A stretch of DNA of 26,236 nucleotides, taken from NCBI GenBank assembly GCA_934462775.1, contig CAKSIR010000013.1, positions 1 to 26,236 on the forward strand. The letters are read 5' to 3'. Under the pieces are notes generated by a model. The model did no database searches. It worked only from the letters and a program-made list of their open reading frames with translations, and had not been told where the DNA came from. This stretch comes from an uncultured Ruminiclostridium sp. Its GTDB lineage: Bacteria; Bacillota; Clostridia; Oscillospirales; Ruminococcaceae. Positions 22,003 through 26,236 of the stretch are shown in pieces (positions within the stretch are counted from its first letter, which is position 1; each line of letters begins with the position of its first letter). Made by a program: the position numbers and the translations under genes.

Positions 22003-22701
22003 TTATTCTTCACGCGGGTCGATCTTCTTTACAGCGTCATCATATCTGCCGTACTGACCGCAGTTTGCCTTGTAAGCTTCGTCAGGTGTCTTGCCGTGGC
22101 GAATGTCTTCAAGCATCTTGCCAACCTTAACGAACTGGTAACCGATAACCTGGTTGTCAGCGTCAAGACCGAGAGATGTGATATAGCCTTCAGCCATTTC
22201 CATGTAACGAACGCCCTTAGCTTCTGTGGAGAAGATTGTACCAACCTGTGAACGGAGGCCCTTGCCTAAGTCCTCAAGACCTGCGCCGATCGGCAGACCG
22301 TTTTCGGAGAAAGCTGTCTGTGTACGGCCGTAAACGATCTGTAAGAACAGTTCTCTCATAGCAACGTTAATAGCGTCGCATACTAAGTCTGTGTTAAGTG
22401 CTTCGAGAATGGTCTTGCCCGGAAGGATTTCGCCTGCCATAGCAGCGGAATGTGTCATACCGGAGCAGCCGATTGTTTCAACTAACGCTTCCTTGATAAC
22501 GCCTTCCTTAACGTTAAGCGTCAGCTTGCAGGTACCCTGCTGCGGCGCGCACCAGCCTACACCGTGTGTAAGACCGCTGATGTCTGTAATCTGTGTGGAT
22601 TTAACCCACTTTCCCTCCTCAGGAATAGGGGCCGGACCGTGGTTGCAACCCTTAGCAACATAGGTCATGTGTTCAACTTCGTTTGATAAGATACAACTCA
22701 T
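22003..22701 (-). CDS. NifU-like Fe-S scaffold homologue, partner of the GGGtGRT protein
   Basis: A 232-residue protein whose middle resembles the IscU/NifU N-terminal fold. The stretch from GTCKLTLNV to VETIGCSGMTHSAAMAGEILPGKTILEAL (about 56-102) parallels IscU's GDIMKMYL to FGCGAAIATSSIATEMIKGKPLDEAL in the scaffold gene at 25609. C79 matches the second ligand Cys of IscU. C51 and C58 lie near, but not exactly at, the first ligand position, and no HCSxLAE motif for the third is present (C108 is the nearest). N-terminal (1-48) and C-terminal (130-232) extensions are not in IscU. It is therefore probably not a standard scaffold. The SD (AAAGGAG) is 12 nt from the ATG, rather far. It is first in a two-gene operon with a good promoter. 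Confidence 0.82.
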   Translation of the reverse strand: MSCILSNEVEHMTYVAKGCNHGPAPIPEEGKWVKSTQITDISGLTHGVGWCAPQQGTCKLTLNVKEGVIKEALVETIGCSGMTHSAAMAGEILPGKTILEALNTDLVCDAINVAMRELFLQIVYGRTQTAFSENGLPIGAGLEDLGKGLRSQVGTIFSTEAKGVRYMEMAEGYITSLGLDADNQVIGYQFVKVGKMLEDIRHGKTPDEAYKANCGQYGRYDDAVKKIDPREE

Positions 22702-22761
22702 TGCTTTTATAAGCTCCTTTCAACGTTTTGCTAACAATGTTTATTATTAACATACATCTCA

Positions 22762-22790
22762 ATTATATATTATTTCTCCCTGTTTTTCAA
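22762..22790 (-). promoter_or_regulatory. Promoter of the NifU-like/GGGtGRT operon
   Basis: On the minus strand TTGAAA (plus-strand 22785-22790), a 17-nt spacer, and TATAAT (22762-22767). This leaves a leader of about 55 nt before the start codon. Confidence 0.75.
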
Positions 22791-22912
22791 GTGCTTTTAT
22801 GAAAAAATATGGCGGCGGCAGGAAAAAAGCATAGCTTTTCGGTTGGATTTGGCGATTTGTCCGCAGTCTGCGGCAAATAAAAAATCCTGTTGCTATAATT
22901 ATGCAAAAAGTA

Positions 22913-22941
22913 TTGAAAAATCCTGCAAAATGTGATAAAAT
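22913..22941 (+). promoter_or_regulatory. Promoter of the aminotransferase gene
   Basis: TTGAAA (22913-22918), 17-nt spacer, TAAAAT (22936-22941), giving a leader of about 36 nt. It is divergent from the NifU-like operon. The intervening 22800-22900 holds small palindromes (AAAAGC-ATA-GCTTTT near 22826-22840 and CCGCAG-T-CTGCGG at 22861-22873) of unknown use. Confidence 0.65.
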
Positions 22942-22983
22942 AGCTATTGACTATAAACAGAACAAAGAAAGAACGGTGACATT

Positions 22984-24165
22984 ATGAACGCATTTTCATA
23001 CAGAGTTTCGGGGCTTCAGCCATCGGCTATCAGAGAGATCCTGAAATTTACGGCAGATCCTGAGGTTATCAGCTTCGCAGCAGGCAACCCTGCCCCCGAG
23101 GCGTTTCCGGTTGACACAATCAGAAAGCTGTCCGATGAAATTTTCGCAGAAAACCCTATCGGCGCGCTCCAGTATTCCGTGTCGGAGGGTTACACTCCTC
23201 TCCGTGATTTTCTCAAGGCAGACCTTGCTAAAAAGGGCATATTTAAGGGTAACGACAACCTTATTATAACAGCGGGCGCACAGCAGGGAATCGAAATGAC
23301 CGCCAAGTGCATCTGCAACGAGGGCGACGCAATTATCTGCGAGGATCCGTCCTTTATCGGCTCCCTCAACTCATTCCGTTCGTACAACGCCAAAATGCTG
23401 GGCGTACCGTCCGACGACGACGGAATTGACATTGAGAAGCTAGAGCAGACGTTAAAGGAAAACAGACGCGTTGCGTTCCTGTACCTCATTCCAAACTTCC
23501 AGAACCCGACAGGCAGAACAATGACCCTTGAGCGCAGAAAGCAGGTTCTTGAGCTTGCATACAAGTATGACATTCTCATTCTTGAGGATAACCCCTACGG
23601 CGATTTACGCTTCATGGGCGAGGACGTTCCGTCCATCAAGTCCCTTGACACAAAGGGTCATGTAATCTACATGGGAACCTTCTCAAAGACCCTTGCGCCG
23701 GGACTTCGCGTAGGCTACATGGTTGCGGACGCCGACATTGTTTCAAAGGCGGTAGTTACATTACAGGTTTCAACCGTTCACACAAATATTTGGGCGCAGA
23801 TGCTCACATACAAGTTCCTTACAACGGTTGATTTTAATAAGCACCTTGAGGGACTGCGTGATATTTACAGAAAAAAATGCGACCTTATGCTGAACAATCT
23901 GAAGTATAAAATGCCTCATTCAATTAAATTCACCGAGCCTGAGGGCGGTCTGTTCATTTGGGGAACGCTCCCTGACGGCGATATGAACTACTTCTGCAAA
24001 AAGGCGGTTGAAAACAAGGTTGCAGTCGTTCCGGGCGTTGCGTTCAACGTTGACGAAAAGGCGCCGTCTCTTTCGTTCCGTCTTAACTTCTCAACGCCTA
24101 CCGACGAGCAGATTGAAAAGGGCGTAGATATTCTCGCAAACGTTGCAAAGACAATGTACAAGTAA
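22984..24165 (+). CDS. PLP-dependent aminotransferase, class I/II (LysN/2-aminoadipate-like)
   Basis: Fold-type I transaminase of 393 residues. The PLP Lys is K235 in GTFSKTLAPGLRVGY, N174 lies in NFQNPTG, D202 and Y205 in LEDNPYGDLRF, and a substrate-carboxylate Arg is expected in SFRLNFS near the C terminus. The N-terminal FAAGNPAPEAFP and LQYSVSEGYTPLR stretches place it in the LysN/ARO8-like branch, related to the aminotransferase domains of MocR regulators, but it has no DNA-binding domain. The amino-acid substrate cannot be told from sequence alone. The SD is weak (ACGGTGA about 6 nt before the ATG). It is monocistronic, with a divergent NifU-like operon upstream and a GC-rich hairpin downstream. 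Confidence 0.9.
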   Translation: MNAFSYRVSGLQPSAIREILKFTADPEVISFAAGNPAPEAFPVDTIRKLSDEIFAENPIGALQYSVSEGYTPLRDFLKADLAKKGIFKGNDNLIITAGAQQGIEMTAKCICNEGDAIICEDPSFIGSLNSFRSYNAKMLGVPSDDDGIDIEKLEQTLKENRRVAFLYLIPNFQNPTGRTMTLERRKQVLELAYKYDILILEDNPYGDLRFMGEDVPSIKSLDTKGHVIYMGTFSKTLAPGLRVGYMVADADIVSKAVVTLQVSTVHTNIWAQMLTYKFLTTVDFNKHLEGLRDIYRKKCDLMLNNLKYKMPHSIKFTEPEGGLFIWGTLPDGDMNYFCKKAVENKVAVVPGVAFNVDEKAPSLSFRLNFSTPTDEQIEKGVDILANVAKTMYK

Positions 24166-24187
24166 TCAACCGACAGCAATAAAAGCA

Positions 24188-24218
24188 TTACCCCCGATTC
24201 GGAGAGATTCGGGGGTAA
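24188..24218 (+). terminator. GC-rich hairpin after the aminotransferase gene
   Basis: TTACCCCCGA / TCGGGGGTAA, a 10-bp stem with an 11-nt loop, 22 nt after the stop. An outer GC pair extends it past an A/C mismatch. There is no T tract behind it on the plus strand, so it may be a poor terminator or an mRNA 3'-end stabiliser. Confidence 0.55.
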
Positions 24219-24317
24219 CGCTGTGCCTGAAGCCGCGTCGGACTTTTACAATTTGCGGAGCGTTTTGATTATTCCTCCGTTTCATGACGGCATTTTCAAA
24301 AAAATATGAAAAAACTC

Positions 24318-24346
24318 TTGATATTTATACAAAAAAGGTATATAAT
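24318..24346 (+). promoter_or_regulatory. Promoter of the nifS-iscU operon
   Basis: TTGATA (24318-24323), 17-nt spacer, TATAAT (24341-24346). The start site would fall near 24353, about 44 nt before the ATG. The -10 sits inside the first copy of a direct repeat. Confidence 0.75.
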
Positions 24347-24368
24347 AAAATCACACCAAAAAGGTATA
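24332..24368 (+). repeat. Direct repeat AAAAAGGTATA over the nifS promoter
   Basis: Two copies of AAAAAGGTATA, at 24332-24342 and 24358-24368, are 26 bp apart. The first overlaps the -10 and the second covers the start-site region, positions suited to an operator. Chance in AT-rich DNA cannot be excluded. Confidence 0.4.
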
Positions 24369-24396
24369 ATTTAACCCAGCAAAGGAATGAAATAAA

Positions 24397-25593
24397 ATGA
24401 CAAAAACAACGGTCTATCTGGACAACGCCGCTACAACAAAAATCAGCGACAATGTTCTTAATGCAATGATGCCGTATCTTACAGAGGGCTACGGCAATGC
24501 GTCATCAATTTATTCGTTGGGACGCGAAAGCGCCATTGCCCTCAACAAGGCAAGAGAACAGGCTGCAAAGGCTTTCGGCTGCGAACAGCGCGAGGTTTAC
24601 TTCACCAGCGGCGGCAGCGAGGGCGACAACTGGGCTATCAAGGGCGTTGCCCGCATGATGGCTGCAAAGGGCAAAAAGCACATCATCACCTCAGTTTTCG
24701 AGCATCATGCAGTTCTCCACTCCCTTGACGCGCTGAAAAAAGAGGGCTTCGAGGTTACTTACCTGCCTGTTTACAGCAACGGTATCGTAAAGGTTGAGGA
24801 TTTAAAGAACGCTATCCGCGATGATACGGCGCTTGTTACAATAATGTACGCAAACAACGAAATCGGTACAATTCAGCCTATTGCCGAAATCGGCGCTGTT
24901 TGCAAGGAAAAGGGCGTTATCTTCCACACCGACGCCGTTCAGGCATTCGGCAATGTTCCGATCAACGTAAAGGAACAGAACATCGACATTCTCTCAATTT
25001 CAGGTCATAAGATTCACGCAATGAAGGGCACGGGCGCAATTTACATCAACAAGTCAATCCGTCTTGCTCCGTACATTGACGGCGGTCAGCAGGAAAGCGG
25101 CAAGCGCGCAGGCACCGAAAACATTGCGGGTATCGTCGGACTTGGCGTTGCCATGACCGACGCGGTAGAGGGACTTGCCGCAAAGAATGAAAAGCTGAAG
25201 AAATTCCAGACAAGGATAATCGACGCACTTTCCCCCATTGAAAAGTCACACCTTAACGGCGACAGATACAACCGTCTTTGCAACAACGTAAACTTCTCAT
25301 TCGAGGGCTGCGAGGGTGAAGCGCTGCTGCTGCAGCTTGACCTTAAGGGAATCGCAGCGTCAAGCGGTTCCGCCTGTACATCAGGATCGCTTGACCCGTC
25401 CCACGTTCTGCTTGCAATCGGTCTGCCTCACGAGGTTGCGCACGGTTCGCTGAGAATTTCAATGTCCGACATGACAACGGAGGAAGACGTTGACGCACTG
25501 TTAAACGTACTTCCCGATATAATCAAAAAGCTGCGCTCGATGTCACCGTTATGGGAACATATTCAGAAGGGCGAAACATTCAAAATCAAGTAA
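24397..25593 (+). CDS. Cysteine desulfurase for Fe-S assembly (NifS/IscS group I)
   Basis: PLP enzyme that passes sulfur from cysteine to the scaffold encoded next to it. The 398 residues have YLDNAATTK at the N terminus, H103/H104 (FEHH), and HTDAVQ for cofactor contacts. The PLP Lys is K205 (SGHK), and the persulfide Cys is C327 in the flexible [17 protein letters not shown] loop typical of group I enzymes. AAAGGA lies about 11 nt before the ATG. The scaffold gene begins 15 nt after its stop. It differs clearly from the desulfurase at 6576-7670, which has SACSKGKK in the loop and is paired with thiI. No IscR-type regulator gene is present in the window. Confidence 0.95.
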   Translation: MTKTTVYLDNAATTKISDNVLNAMMPYLTEGYGNASSIYSLGRESAIALNKAREQAAKAFGCEQREVYFTSGGSEGDNWAIKGVARMMAAKGKKHIITSVFEHHAVLHSLDALKKEGFEVTYLPVYSNGIVKVEDLKNAIRDDTALVTIMYANNEIGTIQPIAEIGAVCKEKGVIFHTDAVQAFGNVPINVKEQNIDILSISGHKIHAMKGTGAIYINKSIRLAPYIDGGQQESGKRAGTENIAGIVGLGVAMTDAVEGLAAKNEKLKKFQTRIIDALSPIEKSHLNGDRYNRLCNNVNFSFEGCEGEALLLQLDLKGIAASSGSACTSGSLDPSHVLLAIGLPHEVAHGSLRISMSDMTTEEDVDALLNVLPDIIKKLRSMSPLWEHIQKGETFKIK

Positions 25594-25608
25594 TCGGAGG
25601 AGATATAA

Positions 25609-26046
25609 ATGATTTACTCAGAAAAAGTTATGGATCATTTCGCTAACCCAAGAAACGTTGGCGAAATTGAGGACGCAAACGGCGTAGGCGAAGTCGGCAA
25701 CGCTAAGTGCGGCGATATTATGAAGATGTACCTCAAAATCAACAACGGCATAATTGAGGACGTAAAATTCAAGACGTTCGGCTGCGGCGCAGCAATCGCA
25801 ACTTCGTCAATTGCAACCGAAATGATTAAGGGCAAGCCGCTGGATGAAGCTTTAAAGCTTACAAACAAGGCGGTTGTCGAGGCTCTGGACGGTCTGCCGC
25901 CGGCAAAGATTCACTGTTCGGTGCTTGCCGAGCAGGCTATCAAGTCAGCTATTGCAGACTACTATCAGCGTCAGGGCATCGACCCGACTCCGTTCGTAGG
26001 CAAGCTGGAGGAACACGACCATTGCGACACCTGCTGCGATGTCTGA
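25609..26046 (+). CDS. Fe-S cluster assembly scaffold IscU/NifU N-terminal type
   Basis: Scaffold on which [2Fe-2S] clusters are built before transfer. It has 145 residues with the three ligand cysteines in their usual contexts: C34 (KCGD, with D36), C59 (FGCGAAIATSS) and C103 (HCSVLAEQA). The C terminus adds an unusual EHDHCDTCCDV tail with C139, C142 and C143 plus nearby His, beyond the typical end of IscU. GGAGGAG sits about 7 nt before the ATG, and the gene follows the desulfurase by 15 nt, forming a two-gene operon closed by a GC-rich hairpin. Confidence 0.95.
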   Translation: MIYSEKVMDHFANPRNVGEIEDANGVGEVGNAKCGDIMKMYLKINNGIIEDVKFKTFGCGAAIATSSIATEMIKGKPLDEALKLTNKAVVEALDGLPPAKIHCSVLAEQAIKSAIADYYQRQGIDPTPFVGKLEEHDHCDTCCDV

Positions 26047-26056
26047 TATTAAACGC

Positions 26057-26087
26057 AACGCCCCGCTGTGTATTCAGCGGGGCGTTT
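26057..26087 (+). terminator. Terminator of the nifS-iscU operon
   Basis: AACGCCCCGCTG-TGTATT-CAGCGGGGCGTT, a 12-bp stem followed by a short T stretch, 10 nt after the stop codon. Confidence 0.85.
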
Positions 26088-26092
26088 GACTG

Positions 26093-26123
26093 TCGAAAAA
26101 CTTGCCTCCGGCAACTTTTTCGA
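26093..26123 (+). repeat. Long palindrome, arm of a likely dispersed intergenic repeat
   Basis: TCGAAAAACTTGCC and GGCAACTTTTTCGA pair over 14 positions with one mismatch, around a 3-nt centre. It is directly followed by further palindromes, and no protein-coding signal is present. Confidence 0.6.
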
Positions 26124-26150
26124 GAATTTTGCAGCGAAAATTATTCACTT

Positions 26151-26184
26151 GTGGGGCGCTTTTTTCTTGAAAAAAGTGCCCCAC
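26151..26184 (+). repeat. 34-bp near-perfect palindrome
   Basis: GTGGGGCGCTTTTTTC and GAAAAAAGTGCCCCAC, 16-nt arms with one G-T mismatch and a 2-nt centre. The next segment (CACCCCTGCAAAAAAGCGC) echoes parts of the same sequence. It is likely an extragenic repeat rather than a simple terminator, as the operon terminator already lies at 26057. Confidence 0.65.
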
Positions 26185-26218
26185 ACCCCTGCAAAAAAGC
26201 GCTTTACAAAGGGATTTT

Positions 26219-26236
26219 CGCAATCTGCGGATTGCG
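26219..26236 (+). repeat. Palindrome at the window end
   Basis: CGCAATC-TGCG-GATTGCG, 7-bp arms, reaching the last base of the window. It is probably part of the same repeat block, which may continue beyond the window. Confidence 0.45.

Noticed and set aside
24166..24317. Riboswitch between the aminotransferase and nifS
   Set aside because: The GC-rich hairpin and a few short pairings are present, but no known aptamer pattern; the nifS promoter lies downstream of it, so it would not be in the nifS leader.
1..26236. CRISPR array, phage or transposon functions, rRNA and tRNA genes
   Set aside because: No regularly spaced repeats, integrase, transposase or structural phage genes, or RNA gene signatures were found; the window is ordinary chromosomal backbone apart from the repeats described.

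Overview
The window looks like chromosome from a spore-forming, low-to-mid G+C Firmicute of class Clostridia, most likely an Oscillospiraceae/Ruminococcaceae-type gut bacterium. The evidence is a YpeB germination protein, class B sortases, a ThiI without a rhodanese domain, a DUF512-Der-PlsY-GpsA cluster, a GGGtGRT gene paired with a NifU-like gene, zinc-finger forms of L32 and L28, and AGGAGG-type ribosome binding sites with TTGACA/TATAAT promoters. The genus assignment is inference. I see no phage, transposase, CRISPR array, rRNA or tRNA.

Layout. (1) 93-7670, minus strand: one tightly packed seven-gene unit, read right to left. It comprises a cysteine desulfurase, thiI, a CinA/PncC-type amidase, three tandem paralogous class B sortases and a membrane-anchored SpoIID/LytB-domain protein. 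Gaps are 1 to 24 nt, with one 8-nt overlap. It joins sulfur delivery to tRNA with a surface-protein anchoring and peptidoglycan module. (2) 7800-10172, plus strand: ypeB, then a 390-bp regulatory region, then a lipoprotein with an NlpC/P60 fold in which all three expected active-site positions are substituted. (3) 10260-10703, minus strand: a small four-helix membrane protein of the CmpB-like family. (4) 10793-13903, plus strand: a D,D-carboxypeptidase, pgi, and a small P-loop protein of unknown role. (5) 14036-19935, plus strand: rpmF, an O-antigen-ligase-like polymerase, a DUF512 radical SAM protein, der, plsY and gpsA, with overlapping or near-overlapping junctions. (6) 20133-20880, plus strand: rpmB and a zinc-ribbon membrane protein, each with its own promoter and terminator. 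(7) 20984-22701, minus strand: a NifU-like protein and a GGGtGRT protein from one promoter. (8) 22984-24165, plus strand: a class I aminotransferase. (9) 24397-26046, plus strand: a cysteine desulfurase and an IscU-type scaffold, a minimal Fe-S assembly operon. The right end holds several long palindromes that look like a dispersed intergenic repeat.

Main themes: cell envelope work (sortases, SpoIID, carboxypeptidase, pseudo-NlpC, polymer ligase, phospholipid synthesis by PlsY/GpsA), sulfur and Fe-S handling (two cysteine desulfurases, ThiI, IscU, a divergent NifU-like protein) and translation (L32, L28, Der). The items most worth a second look are the pseudo-NlpC/P60 lipoprotein with its TGTAAC-repeat promoter region, the NifU-like/GGGtGRT pair, the triple sortase block with shared flanking motifs, and the missing canonical start of the SpoIID gene. 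Starts were adjusted from the longest reading frames where a ribosome binding site clearly favoured a downstream codon. All positions were read by eye.
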